Below, piece after piece: positions 46,891 through 58,030 of a stretch of 64,000 nt of DNA (position 1 is the first letter of the stretch; each line of letters begins with the position of its first letter). The stretch is from Zygaena filipendulae (taxonomy: Eukaryota; Arthropoda; Insecta; Lepidoptera; Zygaenidae): positions 198,501 through 262,500 of the forward strand of contig OU015655.1 of the NCBI GenBank assembly GCA_907165275.2, written 5' to 3'. A program made the position numbers and the translations under genes. A model generated the notes under the pieces. It did no database searches, had not been told where the DNA came from, and worked only from the letters and a program-made list of their open reading frames with translations.

Positions 46891-49020
46891 CAAATATAAA
46901 AACAAGGCTTGTTAGTAAGACTATTTTGGATACTGTCGCACCTACACGCCCATGCTACAAAGAGAAACCCTATGATTAAGGTACAAAAGAATCCACGGCT
47001 ACTGAAACAATAAAATATGTTGGTATTATAACCAATATCAGTACCTTGTGGTTAATTTCATCTGATATTCTGCTTCGATATCTCGCAGCCTTATTTTTAA
47101 TAACATTTATAAAATCGCCATTTTTCTTATTTTTTTGGAAAATATGACTAATACAAAAAATTAGTGCTATTAACATTATTTTATATAGATTGAAATTGCT
47201 CGTCAACTTTATCTAGTGTGGTTTCAATGCTCTAAGGTCCATCCGCCATTTCCGCAACTTTAAATGCTTTTCTTGTAAAATATTTTGTTCTTTTTGAAAA
47301 ACTTCATTTTTCTATTTAACCGACGAATTGTACAATTTTTGTCCAAGGTTTTGCATTTCGATAAAACGCAGAAACTGGAAATAATATTATATTTTCTCAG
47401 TTCAGTAAGGAATACAAAACAACGGATAAGTAGGTACATCTATAGGATCGGACGCGGTCGTAAATCAATGAGGTCGAAACTTTCGCTGCGTTTTCTTGCT
47501 CGTACTTATATTATAATATTAACTTTGTGCGTACTTATTGGATACGAGAACTTTGCGAAGTCAAATTTCGTGTGAAATTTTGTGAAATTTTCCCATTATC
47601 AACTTCAACATCTGCTTGGCGTTTTTCGTTTACCGGCTAATAAATTTTCATCAGATTTGTTATTTTTAAGATGAGTAAGGAAAATAACACGCATCCATTA
47701 TATTGTTAACACGCATCCATTATATTGTTAGATATTATAATATATTGAACAGATTTTAAGAAATACGAACTGCAGGGATGAATAAAAAAATTTCATGTAG
47801 GTGTGTATTAGGTACAGAAAAATACTAAAATACATTAGTATGTAAGCAATAGACAGATACATGACTGTGATTTGGATAGACACAAATTCTAAAAATAATT
47901 GTTTTGGATTCTTTTAGTAAGATTCATGCATTTATTTCATTTATCTTTGATATGCCTACTACATAACAGTGATTTTTTTTTTTTCATTAGAATTACAAAT
48001 ATACATGAGTCAGTTTCGATAGTAACTAAAAAAGACTATAGTGCTAGGGTTGGGTAGTTACAGGCAGTTGAAGGGCACTCGTCACATCGTCTACGGCCTT
48101 CGCTTAATAAGCTTTGTAAAACAATATCAACGTCAAGCTGAGTAATTTTCCTTTCACGCTGTTACACTAATGGAAAGTTTTGGGTACAATTTAAATCAAA
48201 ATAATAGAATATCTCTACATTTAATAATCATATAAGTTCTACAAAAATAGTCTCGTATAGGTGTGTATGATAATGTGTTACTTATAAGAGAAATTTCAAC
48301 GATTTAAAAAAATGTCTCTTTTTTACCGTACCTACTGTGTGCTTTTATTTAACAGATTTTGAGGTAATTGAGTGGATTATCTACTGCCGAATTTATTTAG
48401 TTTGTTTTGTAAATTACAGAAAAAGAATTTACATAATAAAACTGGAAAAAACCACAAGAAAATGCATGAAAAAACGTTAAAAAAAGTCCATCAGCTTTCA
48501 CGTCATATTCATAGAAAAACGTACCTACGATATTTCAATACGCATGCAGCAGTACCAGCCCCTTATAGCATACCACAACCGCCATAATAGAACAAGTTCA
48601 CTTACCATCTAAGCAGAATTGTTTTCTACTTTTTAAAATTTGTTAAGATATTATTAGCAAAAATTGTGGTGACCTTACCACATCCCACAGACAAGGAGTT
48701 CAGCCTTCATAAGGGATGGGCCTTTATGTCCAATGTGTAATATTTGTACTAAAGTAATGGTAATTTAATATATATAGCCTGCAACATGGACGGACAAGCA
48801 AGGAATGAAACTGGAATAGCTTCAAAACGTACAACTGAAATCACCGGTGTCTTACAACACTAACAGAACCTATATGTATAGTCACGAGCATACCTACTGG
48901 CCGATCCTTATCTGATGAAGAAACCAAAGGAGGCAGCTCAAAAAAGCAGGATTTTGCAAATATTATGTTAAGGATTTGGTGGCGAATCAACTTGGTAGGT
49001 ATTAAATGTAAGTAAACGAT
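46891..49020. other. noncoding DNA
   Basis: Contains a direct 22-bp duplication (AACACGCATCCATTATATTG repeated at about 47688 and 47710). Frames up to 96 codons (47285-47575) have no domain. Confidence 0.45.
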
Positions 49021-49078
49021 CACAGTGTGGAATCAAGTAGGTCTGTGTGTTGTGAAGTGGATTATTATTATTATTATT
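49021..49078 (+). mobile_element. SINE 3' fragment (family 2)
   Basis: CAGTGTGGAATCAAGTAGG, TCTGTGTGTTGTGAAGTGG and an (ATT)n tail match the 3' end of 16124-16395. Confidence 0.75.
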
Positions 49079-49309
49079 TTGACGGCAATTCAGTCCACAC
49101 AAGGTGTAAAGTTAAATTAAAGACTTATTGATGAAACGTGATGAGCATCTTACTCTTGTCTCAAATATAAAAAAAAAAATCTGTCGTATTCTTTTTTTTA
49201 AAAACTTGAGCGCGCATTTCAATTGCCGTCATGCCGACGGATCATACTTATACGTCATCTTTCCTGTGTATTGCCACCAACTATGCGGTACCTACCTATA
49301 TGGTACCTA

Positions 49310-49372
49310 CTTTCAACAAGGAATTCCTGCGGGAACTCCGAAGTGACCTACTAAAGCCGCGACGAATAGTTT
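49310..49372 (+). mobile_element. Helitron-like 3' fragment, decayed
   Basis: GGAATTCCTGCGGGAACTCC then a degraded hairpin (AAAGCCGCGACGAATAGTTT). Confidence 0.55.
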
Positions 49373-49630
49373 GTGAATGCTTAATTAGAAAACAATGGGT
49401 ACCTAAGTAACACGCTTTGTTCGTACGGAAAATTGTTTGTACATATTATAGTACATATTTTAAAACTGAAGTGTTGGTGAAAATACAAGGGAAAAACACT
49501 AATTGCAATACAAGAGACAATGATTGGGAAAGTTTATTGAAAATAAATTAAAATGCCAATACTATTTCGCAATTCGCGTCGTATCAAAATCAGTATTTTT
49601 AAAGCTCTCATTTTTTTAAATGTGTAACTG

Positions 49631-49926
49631 AATTGTGTGAAACGTTTTTATATAGGTACGTACCTACTTAACAACTTTTTTTTCCGACATCCGATTTAAA
49701 TGAAACAAAGCACTGTAATGCTATGTTGCTCCAGGTTAACCCTCATATAAGTTCCTTTTTAAACCGCATGATAGTCCATTCAGTAGATTTGGAGAAAGAA
49801 AATAGACAAAAGAATTATAAATTTTTTTTGTTGTTGGTTATTCTTTTTTTATCGCCCTCTCAATTTTTGGTAAAAATATTCAATGTACAGAATCACGGAG
49901 TCAACTCTTTTACTATAGTATAGTAG
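49631..49926 (-). mobile_element. Helitron-like copy, subfamily B, 3' end lost
   Basis: GTGAAACGTTTTTATATAGG, CCGACATCCGATTTAAATG, CCGCATGATAGTCCATTCAG and CAATGTACAGAATCACGG follow the subfamily B order; the CTAGC 3' end is gone. Confidence 0.75.
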
Positions 49927-50039
49927 ACATTTAAAATATGGGACAATTTATTATTAATATAGCAGTTTTTTTAAAGTAAGCTGTTTGATTTTGTGATGCG
50001 GGTTATTCGGTAGCCTATCCCCAATACAAGCCGGAGCGA

Positions 50040-50520
50040 GAGGGGCCGGCTACCTTGGTGAGTTGGTGTGGGTTAGTGGTGTCGAGTGTTTCGGTGGCTG
50101 TGGTGGCCGGGACAGGAAGAGGCAGGTATGCAGGAGTTCGCGCCACCGATGGCTGCCGCTGGCTGTAGGGCCCCAACGTGCTGCGCTGATGCGCAACTCA
50201 TAAGCCAGCAACGTAGCGACGGCGATCGGTGTGCGAGGGACGGGTTTGGATGGTGGACGTGCGGATACGGAGGCGGAGGGTTACCGCGCCGCTAGGTTCA
50301 CGCGCCGCGGCACTGGCGGGTGGAACGAGTGGACGTGACACGGGCGTGTGCACGGTGCGAGAACCTGTCGGCGAGTAATCCCCCGGCGGCGCGCGGCGTC
50401 GCTATTTATAGCCCCGGAGCGGTGTGCGCTTCGCCGCATCGCGATATGCGGCCGGTGTCGCTGTGTGCGTCGGCGGTGCGGGGGGGTTGAGGCGTGCACG
50501 CGGTGCGCGCGTGTCCGCTT
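50040..50520. other. 480-bp GC-rich island, possible promoter and first exon
   Basis: The most GC- and CpG-rich block of the middle window, with abrupt AT-rich borders. On the minus strand a TATA-like CTATAAATAG at 50403-50412 is followed about 350 bases downstream by a donor-like CACCAAGGTAGCC (GT near 50055). This would fit an untranslated first exon. Long frames on both strands (50086-50295, 50281-50628, 50348-50614) are Arg/Ala/Cys low complexity and are not called genes. Confidence 0.4.
50403..50412. promoter_or_regulatory. candidate TATA box in GC-rich island
   Basis: CTATTTATAG on the plus strand reads CTATAAATAG on the minus strand. It is the only AT stretch within about 400 bases of GC-rich DNA, which makes it stand out. 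It could serve either strand. No transcript evidence. Confidence 0.3.
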
Positions 50521-50636
50521 CCTTACAATTTTATGCCAGAATTTAAAAGGAGGAAATTTTAAATTCTTCCTACCCGAGAATCTAGTGCACAACCATTTCC
50601 AGTTTACATACTGAAGTAGTGACTTCAATCCAGAAG

Positions 50637-50840
50637 GCTTTTGAATACGACCCGAATTTCGTAGTAGGTCAAAATTTCTGGGTAGTCACCCTTATTACCT
50701 AGAGATAATAAATAGCCTACGACCAATTCTTAAACCTACCAAATATACAGAGAAAATTTCATCAAAATCGGTCAAGGCGTTTCGGAGGAGTTCGATAACA
50801 AACACTGTGACACGAGAATTTTATATATCAGATTAGAATA
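50637..50840 (-). mobile_element. Helitron-related or other dispersed repeat
   Basis: Contains CGACCCGAATTTCGTAGTAGG, TTTCATCAAAATCGGTCAAGG, CGTTTCGGAGGAGTTCG and ends GAATTTTATATATCAGATTAG. The layout resembles the TE copies in this window, but the 3' hairpin is absent. Confidence 0.5.
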
Positions 50841-51179
50841 GAAATTCCTAAACATTAATAAGCTTTTATTTAAATATATTGTATTTACTCACATTGAAAT
50901 AGCAAAATATGTCTATTATTTTTTTATTATTATTTAACTGATTAAATAGAATAATTCTGTAGCTACTCATGATTGTCATACCTCGGCAATATGCCTACTT
51001 GTGATAATTCTCATCATCTTAATACTATAATTACCTGTAATTGTATTGTAATTGAGGTAATTATTTTATTTGATTATTCATATCTTCCAATTTAGTCAAA
51101 TTTAATAAAAACATATTTTTTAAATTCAAAATACTCGGAATTACGACAGACTTTTTTTGTATTTTTCTTTTCTTCTCAG
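50841..51179. other. noncoding AT-rich DNA
   Basis: Nothing recognised. Confidence 0.45.
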
Positions 51180-51536
51180 TTTTTTTTTTTATGTCATAGG
51201 GGGCAAACGGGCAAGTGGTACACCTGATGGTAAGTGATTACCGCCGCCCATAGACATCTGCAACACCAGAAGGCTTGCAGGTGCGTTGCCGACCTGGAAT
51301 TGGGATGGGAACTGGCTTTCAAGTGGGGCTGCCGGAACACACAGTTAGGTGTTTGGCGACAGATTTGCAACTTGAAGGTGGTAGCTAGCCAGCCGGGCAC
51401 TAGAGAGCGCCCTACCACCATGCTATGGTTTCCTCACGATGTTTTCCTTCACCGACAGCTCAAGCTCATTGTTAGGGTTTGAACCTACGCCTTGCGGCGT
51501 TTGATCTGAACGCACCAACCACTGAGCTATCATCGC
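51180..51536 (-). mobile_element. full-length tRNA-derived SINE (family 1)
   Basis: Inverted relative to the copy at 18780-19134. Begins with the poly-T complement of its tail and ATGTCATAGGGGGCAAACGG. It ends with the tRNA-like head, in which GGGTTTGAACCTACG and CAACCACTGAGCTATCATCG are the complements of the B and A boxes. About 357 bp, with only scattered differences from the other copy. Confidence 0.9.
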
Positions 51537-51660
51537 TATGAACTCCGAGACAGGAAACACGGCAATGCAAGCCCTGCTGAGGGCTGGACCGGCTTACAGT
51601 GGGCGAAATAGTCCTAAAGGTAAACAATAACAAACACAGTATATATGTACTCATAGAGAC
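51537..51660. other. noncoding spacer
   Basis: Nothing recognised between SINE head and Helitron end. Confidence 0.4.
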
Positions 51661-51809
51661 ACTAGTTGTTCCCCGCGGGAATTCCGGGATAATTCCCTAT
51701 GTCCTGTTCTATACCTACTCCTGAAAATGTGTATGCTTTTCATGACGATTGGTTGAGGAGGTAGTAAAGTCGTGAAAGAGAAACAGGCTCACATTCGCAT
51801 CTAAAATAA
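51661..51809 (-). mobile_element. Helitron-like copy, shortened
   Basis: ACTAGTTGTTCCCCGCGGG fused to AATTCCGGGATAATTCCC, then ATGTCCTGTTCTATACC and TCATGACGATTGGTTGAGG. Ends CTCACATTCGCATCTAAAAT. Confidence 0.75.
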
Positions 51810-52014
51810 TGCTGGCTGTTCTTCGCGGTTTTACCCGCGGTAATTTCGGAATTCCCGCGGGAATTCCGGGATTAAAAGTAACCTATGTCTTCTTCCATAC
51901 TATAATTTATCTCTACCAAATTCCATCCAACTCTGTTCATCCGTTCTGGCGTTATTGAATCACAAAGTACAAATATCCATCCATCTATCCAAACATTCAC
52001 ATTTATAATCTAGA
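51810..52014 (-). mobile_element. Helitron-like copy, tandem neighbour
   Basis: Begins GCTGGCTGTTCTTCGCGGTT immediately after the previous copy, then TTACCCGCGGTAATTTCGG. It continues to CCATCCATCTATCCAAAC and ATTTATAATCTAGA. Head-to-tail with its neighbour. Confidence 0.8.
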
Positions 52015-52266
52015 CATATAAATAAAATGGAAGTATCTGTTTGTAATCTCAAATTAACAGCTTTTCACAAAATGCATGCGAAAGTACATACGGCACTTAC
52101 ATAAAAAATCAATTTTAATTTTTTTTTCTCTGCCTGTCTGTCTGTTTGTTCCGGCTAATCTCTGAAACGGCTGGTACGATTTTAACGGGACTTTCACTGG
52201 CAGACAGCTGACGTTATAAGGAGTAACTTAAACTAATTTTTATGTCGAAATTCCCGCGGGATCTTT
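52015..52266 (+). mobile_element. Helitron-like copy, left part, interrupted by a LINE
   Basis: Body with CTGCCTGTCTGTCTGTTTG, ATCTCTGAAACGGCTGG and TTTTTATGTCGAAATTCCCG, cut at GCGGGATCTTT. It resumes at 54254-54290 with GAAACTAACGCGGGTGAAAC and ends GCTAGT. Confidence 0.85.
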
Positions 52267-54247
52267 ATTTATTTTTATTTTATTTAACAATTAATGCACA
52301 CAAGGACAACATAAAAAGAAAGAAAGTATAAAAGTAAACATGTACAAGGGTCATGCTTATTCCATACAATTGGAATTTCTTCCAGCAGACCCGCAACAGG
52401 AGAACCGGTTAGAATTGGCAGATCTGGTGTGCCTCAATTTGATAGAATATATAAAACACTATACAGAAATACTTAAAAAAAAAAGAAGAATATGAATATT
52501 ACCTAACAACACACATATTATTTAATAAGATGATATAAATAATAACTTTATATACAATAAATAAATACATAATTACAAATAAATACAAAAATAAATAAAT
52601 AAATACAATAACTACACAGGCAGAGACAGATAGTGTTCCTTGACTCGCTTTTTAAATAAGGAGATAGTCCTACAGTCGCGGATTTCATGAGGCAGAGAGT
52701 TCCACAAGGCAACTGCGCGGAAAGAGAAAGAAGAGGAAAAGAATTTGGTTCTGTTGGTATTGCCAGGTACAGATAGACGTGTTTTAAGGTGTGATCTACA
52801 GACAGAATCTGGTGGTCGGAAAAAGGAAAAACGTTCACGCAGGTAGGGAGGGGAGGTTGGGCTATGCAAGATATTAAATAGTAGAAAAAGGATCCGAGTT
52901 TCCCTACGGTGGCGGATAGGAAGCCATTTGAGTTCCTTGCGAAACTGAGAGACATGATCGAATTTTTTTAGACCAAAGATGAAGCGTATACTAAGATTCT
53001 GCAAGCGCTCCAGTTTATTCAGGAGTTCCTCGGTGGCGTCAAGGTAGCATGCGTCAGCATAATCAAGGATGGGCTGGATGAGACATTGAGCAAGTGAGAT
53101 TTTACTGAACGTGGGCAAGAAATTCTGGAGACACCTTAGAGAGTGGTAAGTGTAGTGTATCTTTTGACTTATAGTACCGACATGAGCGCTCCAAGTGAGG
53201 TTCGAATCGAAAGTGATACCAAGATTTTTAGCAGTATCGGTATAAGCAATCTGTGCACCATCCAAAAATAGAGAGGGCAAAGTGGAGAGATCAAGAGAGT
53301 TCCTTAGGTATCTACTACCGATGATCATGGCCTGTGACTTAGCTGGATTTATCCGGAGACCGTAGGAATTTGCCCACGTTAAAATGCGGTCTAGGTCGTC
53401 GTTCATAGCGGCAATTGCAGTCACGGCTTCAGTAGCGGGAAAATGACGATATAGCTGGAGATCATCCGCGTAAAGATGATAATTAGAAGAGATAACCTTA
53501 GTGACAGAGTTGATGATGAGTTGAGGACACCACCTTGAGGTACACCCGAACCGAGATCGCACCACTCGGAGAAAGTTTCGTTCACGTGCACACGCTGCGA
53601 TCGGCCCTTAAGATAGGAATCAAACCATTTAATAGTGGAAGAGGACACATTAAGTGATTGAAGAGTACCCAGAAGTATGTCAAAATCTACACAGTTAAAC
53701 GCACTGCTGAAGTCTAGCAAGACAAGCACAGTAAGAGACTTATTCTCCATGGCCAGGCGTATGTCGTCAGTAACGTTAAGAAGCGCAGTCACCGTACTAT
53801 GCCCAGGACGAAAACCGGACTGGAATGAGCTAATGAGGTTGTTAGAAAAAATATAGGTGGATAATTGTCTGTGGACAATATGTTCAAGTACTTTAGAGAG
53901 AAACGGGAGAATGGAGATTGGACGAAATTGAGTTAAAGAAGAAGGACTAGATACCTTAGGTAAAGGGATTATGTGTGCCCCTTTCCACATTGAGGGGAAA
54001 GTGCTTGAAGAAAATGTGTAGTTAAAAATATGAGTGAGGATGGGGAGAACAGATGGAAGGATAGGTGTTATCATCTTTGAGGACATATTGTCGTTACCAA
54101 CAGCATTAGAAGTGATAGCGAGGATAGATTTTTTAACTTCTTCATCACTGACCGCTACCAGGTCAAAGGACGAACCGGGTGGCCGAGGCAACCGTGCAAT
54201 TTCCTGGAGGGTGTTGGATTTAGTGCTGCGGTGTCTTATCTTAAAAT
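52267..54247 (-). mobile_element. 5'-truncated, disrupted LINE nested in a Helitron
   Basis: Reverse transcriptase region of a Jockey/CR1-like LINE in two overlapping frames. 54191-53421 has FRPISILPFLSKVLEH, FQSGFRPGHST, LVLLDFSSAFNCVD (motif A) and SGVPQG (motif B). 53565-52612 has NYHLYADDLQLY (motif C), then a C-terminal domain to a stop. The change of frame near 53515-53525, straight after SGVPQGGVL, lacks the usual GPLLF-type stretch, so a short deletion broke the gene. The 3' end is AAATAAAT-rich. ATCTTT lies on both sides (52261-52266 and 54248-54253) as target-site duplication. Confidence 0.9.
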
Positions 54248-54253
54248 ATCTTT

Positions 54254-54290
54254 GAAACTAACGCGGGTGAAACCGCAGGGAACAGCTAGT
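54254..54290 (+). mobile_element. right part of the interrupted Helitron
   Basis: GAAACTAACGCGGGTGAAACC then GCAGGGAACAGCTAGT, the 3' end of the copy started at 52015. Confidence 0.85.
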
Positions 54291-54399
54291 TATAAGTAGA
54301 TTAGGATAAATTGATTGGAGAAATAAAAACTACAATCGCGGCTACAGTAATTTTGGTGACAGTTAAAGGAAGTTAAGTTGTTGAAACTGATTGAACTCG

Positions 54400-54580
54400 A
54401 TCATCGCTCTCGGTTCCAGTGTAGAACGGATTTTCGTAATAAGCCCGAGCGATAGAGCCGGCCGAGTGTAGTCGGGACGCGTGCGGCGCGCGGCGTAGCT
54501 AATGTTCCGTGACCGAGAGGCTGGGATTACCGCGACGGTACGGGCTCGCCCGGGCCTCCCCACAACCCTCATTAGTATCA
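54400..54580. other. GC-rich island
   Basis: CpG-rich block with an open minus frame (54363-54581) that has no recognised domain. It lies between the nested LINE and nanos. A regulatory or untranslated role is possible but nothing decides it. Confidence 0.4.
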
Positions 54581-54600
54581 TACTACTACATTATCATCAC

Positions 54601-54680
54601 TAGCTACTCCCAGCGGTTTCACCAACATTGATTTCGGAATTCCTGCAGGGATTCCGGGATAAAAATACAACGTAACTTGT
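54601..54680 (-). mobile_element. Helitron-like 3' fragment
   Basis: ACTAGCTACTCCCAGCGGTTTC, ATTTCGGAATTCCTGCAGGG and CCGGGATAAAAATAC; the 5' half is lost. Confidence 0.75.
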
Positions 54681-54958
54681 TGTCTATATTTTATCCTGTT
54701 GCTTTATTATGTGTACCTACTCTACGTCTAAGTATACCTCTCCAAACATCTCTCATCTCATGCCCTATTTTGAAACAGAACATACTATCATGAGTTTTAT
54801 CCAGGTGGCAGGTATTTTTAAGATAAAACACTAGATTTTTGTTTTAATTCTGTATTTTTAAGTACCTCCACATGTTTTCTTGGAATTCAAGATGCTCCAC
54901 AGTTCTGAAAACAGAACACAAATCTTTTGTTATTCTTGTAATTAATATGTTATTTAAA
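54681..54958. other. noncoding DNA
   Basis: AT-rich, nothing recognised. Confidence 0.4.
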
Positions 54959-55155
54959 ACTAGCTGTCCCCCACGGTTTCACCCGCGGTAATTTCGGAGT
55001 TTCCGCCGGAATCCCGGAATAAAAGTACCCCATGTCCTTCTCTGTACCCCCGAATGCAATGAATGTATGCAAAATTTAATGGCGGTCGGTCCAGCCGTTC
55101 ACGCGTGATGCCTTGACCAAGGGAAATAGGGATTCATTTTTATATAGGTATATCT
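54959..55155 (-). mobile_element. Helitron-like copy
   Basis: ACTAGCTGTCCCCCACGG, TTCACCCGCGGTAATTTCGG, CCATGTCCTTCTCTGTACC and GTCGGTCCAGCCGTTCACG, ending near TTCATTTTTATATAGG. Confidence 0.85.
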
Positions 55156-55244
55156 ATCTATATGGAATGTAATTATAACAATTATTTCTTTTATAGGTAT
55201 TATTGCAAAATTAAAGTGATTTTATCTTACTGTGTTATTTTAAA

Positions 55245-55434
55245 ATCTTAATATATATAAATCACGCGTCACGTTGTTTGTCCGCGATGGACTCCTAAAC
55301 TACTGAATCGATCATGATGAAATTTGGTCACTATGGTGTAATTTGGCTCAACTTAAAAGATAGGATAGTTTTTATCCTGGAATTCCCGCAGGAACTCCGA
55401 AATTACCGCGGGTGAAACCGCGGGGGACAGCCAG
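55245..55434 (+). mobile_element. Helitron-like copy, subfamily D
   Basis: 5' part TTAATATATATAAATCACGCG with TCACGTTGTTTGTCCGCGATG, AACTTAAAAGATAGGATAG and TTTTTATCCTGGAATTCCCG, 3' hairpin CCGCGGGTGAAACCGCGG and GACAGCCAGT. It shares its 5' half with 59201-59455. Confidence 0.85.
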
Positions 55435-55547
55435 TATATTATAAAAATCAGTGCGAGGATACTGATTTTGAATATGTATAAAATTTCTTCGTTTTCGCCA
55501 AATTGTAGGGCGAAAGTAGCTCACTACCACAGAGTCAGGTCAAGAAT

Positions 55548-55883
55548 TTAACAAATACCTAATAAGATACTTTTTGTCCACGAGTTTCTGAGATAACTTG
55601 GAAATTCTAGTGGGCACCGGACCTCGCGCAGCACGGCGCGGCGCACAGCACGCGGCCGCGCCTCTCCCTCGCTACCTGTACGACACGACGTGGGGCGGGC
55701 ACCTGCGTCGCAGATAGACTCCGAGCAGTACTTGACGGTGTGCGCGCGCTCCCCGGTGGCGCCGCAGCGTGGGCAGCGGTACCTGCGCAGCACGGGGCAC
55801 CGCACGCGCCCGCGCCAGTCCTTCAGGGTGTGAGACGAGTACCAAGATTTTGGTGTCCCGTTGTTCTTACAGAAGGCACATAC
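55548..55883 (-). CDS. nanos: Nanos-family protein, exon 5 (zinc fingers and C-terminus)
   Basis: Carries the Nanos RNA-binding domain: VCAFCKNNG, WYSSHTLKDWRGRV, RCPVLRRYRCPRCGATGE, RAHTVKYC. Two zinc fingers are complete, C-X2-C-X12-H-X10-C and C-X2-C-X7-H-X4-C (C138, C141, H154, C165; C173, C176, H184, C189 of the joined model), the exact Nanos spacing. Nanos binds mRNA 3' untranslated regions with Pumilio and recruits deadenylase to repress translation in germ cells. The acceptor is TATCTAG before 55883, with the in-frame stop inside it. The frame runs to TAA at 55548, adding a 58-residue Arg-rich tail. Donor-like GT sites at 55702 and 55675 mean the true end could be earlier. Stopping at GTG 55805 would lose the first finger. 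Confidence 0.92.
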   Translation of the reverse strand, partial: VCAFCKNNGTPKSWYSSHTLKDWRGRVRCPVLRRYRCPRCGATGERAHTVKYCSESICDAGARPTSCRTGSEGEARPRAVRRAVLREVRCPLEFPSYLRNSWTKSILLGIC

Positions 55884-56387
55884 CTAGATATGCAGAAACG
55901 TTTTATTATTATTTCATATTTCTAATCAACTTTCAAATAGAAAAGCACTACCTATATTTTTTTGTCAAAAACGTCACGTGATTGTGAACCACAGTAATAT
56001 AATACTTTGCTAAGATAGTATACAAAGTGGAGACGACAATACGACAGTAGGTAAATGAATTATACAAAAGTAATATGAAATTATCAAAAGGTCCTAATAG
56101 GTAGTAGGTACCTATAGGAAAATAATATATTTCAAACTAAATAGGATATAGGTACATAATATTGTAAAAACAGAATTATCTTTATTCAGTTAATTTCTAA
56201 ACAAGTTATTTTTATACTAACAATAAGTGATAAAAGAGCGCTTCTCACTTTTTATTGCGAATAAAATTATACAACAAAACAAAATTTGATTCCGAATTCT
56301 GATAATATTTAACTTTAACAATGAATTTTTTCCTCTGTATGTAGTTATTTTAAGACATAAACACAACGAAACATAACATAATCATAC
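55884..56387 (-). other. nanos intron 4
   Basis: 504-bp intron, GTATGA to TATCTAG read on the minus strand, phase 0. AT-rich, no repeat recognised. Confidence 0.75.
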
Positions 56388-56548
56388 CATATACTTTTGT
56401 AAAAGACGTTGGTTTCGCAAAAACTCAACGAATTGAACCAATATAAGAAATTGTTCGGATGTGAGAGATTTCAAAGCGGCTAGATGTCCACACATCACTA
56501 ATTCTTCGAAACTCGGTTGCGATAAGGCAGACACTTCAACTTCGTTTC
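56388..56548 (-). CDS. nanos: Nanos-family protein, exon 4
   Basis: A 161-bp exon. It reads NEVEVSALSQPSFEELVMCG, then HLAALKSLTSEQFLILVQFV and EFLRNQRLLQKYM, joining directly to VCAFC of exon 5. The acceptor is TTTTTTCGCAG before 56548 with a strong pyrimidine tract; the donor is ATGGTATGA with GT at 56387. Phase 1 in and phase 0 out fit both neighbours exactly. The residues form an amphipathic helical stretch ahead of the zinc fingers. No named motif is assigned. Confidence 0.82.
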
Positions 56549-57528
56549 CTGCGAAAAAATAGACACGATTTTCCATAGAGATACCCATAAATGTGAATGT
56601 AGAAACTTGTATAGTATTTTGCACACCGGTAATGTTATATTATGGATAGGCGACCATACGTAAATATAATAATATTGAAACAATCATATAAGTCCTGTGG
56701 ACATTATAATTTAAAGTCCAAGTCCAGAGCCCAGGAAATCATAAAACATGACACCTATTTTCGTAAATTCGCACATTAATCACCATACCGTTGACTATTA
56801 AGCAAAGTTCCAGTTATAGGAGGAGGGTTTTTCCTATAGCTGTAGAGTGCAGATAAACAACGTGAGGGTGATATGAAGGTGGTGATTGTACAATATTATA
56901 CTTATAATATGGTGGTAACGTACTTACGTTACCACCTCAAGGTTCATAAATGTACGCACACACATCATACCATTGTGCAGTAGTTGTGTACACGTCTATG
57001 TCGCTAGGTCGTTCGATTATTTATTTATGCATAAATTGTTTTTGTTACAACCCGAAAATCGGTTGATACTCATTTATAACAGATAGGTAGAGAAACCCTT
57101 TTTGTAATAAAGAAAGAATTAAATATTAGACTAAACCATGAAAAAACATATCCCTCTGGACTTAGCAAAAATAGGGACTTAAGTTTATTCCCAGTCAACT
57201 AATTTGATCTATTATCTACTAAGTATGCAGTAATAAAAAGAAATCTAACAGAAATTGAAAAGTTTTTATTTCTTTAATTGATTTAATATCTAGTGTGGCC
57301 TCCATCACAGATGTCGGTACGTAATTTATTTTATCTTGCACAATGATATTATGGGTTCATAACAGTGTGATTGATACACAATGATTCATGATCAAATACT
57401 ATTTGTAAGAATTAAAGCTCGTACACCGTTAAAAAGTAACAAGTAGGTACCTATAATCGCAAGTATCTACCTTGTTCGAAAAGTGATGAATATTTTTCGA
57501 CCGCGACCCTATACCTAATACATACAAT
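56549..57528. other. nanos intron 3, first part
   Basis: Contains a 12-bp inverted repeat GGTGGTAACGTA at 56911-56936 with a 2-base loop. Otherwise AT-rich and unrecognised. Confidence 0.5.
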
Positions 57529-57848
57529 CGGCATGTTGACTATTTTTTTTTAGTCCGTCTTGTAGGTTAATAAAAATATTAGGCACGTATTTTTTCATTT
57601 TTTACGTAATCAAAAAATAACGGCGATACGTTGAGTTGAAATTTCGCGTGACGTCACTATTCGGACAGTTTGTATGGCGGTTTTAGCGGTTAGTGACGTC
57701 ACGACCCCTCACCCTAAACTTTATTGCGCTTTATATCTGTATATTTTAATTTATTTAAAAAAGCAAAAAAATACGTGTCTATTGTTTTTTATTTTCTAAC
57801 TGACGGACTAATTAGAATTTTGATTTTCAAAAGTAGTCAACATCCCCA
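57529..57848 (-). mobile_element. CRE-bearing MITE, copy 3 (nanos intron 3)
   Basis: GGCATGTTGACTATTTTTTT at one end and AGTAGTCAACATCCCCAT at the other. GTGACGTCAC lies at 57648-57657 and 57693-57702. Reverse orientation to the copy in intron 2. Confidence 0.85.
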
Positions 57849-58030
57849 TTATTAAAATTCGATATTATTCTCCCGCTGCACTTAGAGATAACCTATCAAA
57901 CTTTCATCACTAACTACTCTGTTCAGAAGCTAATCTCTCGATTGTGAGGTAAGTAGAAAAAAACCGGCATTACAAGAATAATAGTAGATTTTTTAATTTT
58001 TTTTTTTTTTCAAGAACGAAATTGAGCTTC
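57849..58030. other. nanos intron 3 spacer
   Basis: Nothing recognised. Confidence 0.4.

Noticed and set aside
50281..50628. 115-codon Arg-rich minus frame
   Set aside because: Open because GC-rich DNA has few stops; no domain.
54363..54581. 72-codon minus frame next to nanos
   Set aside because: No recognised motif; not needed by the phase-consistent nanos model.
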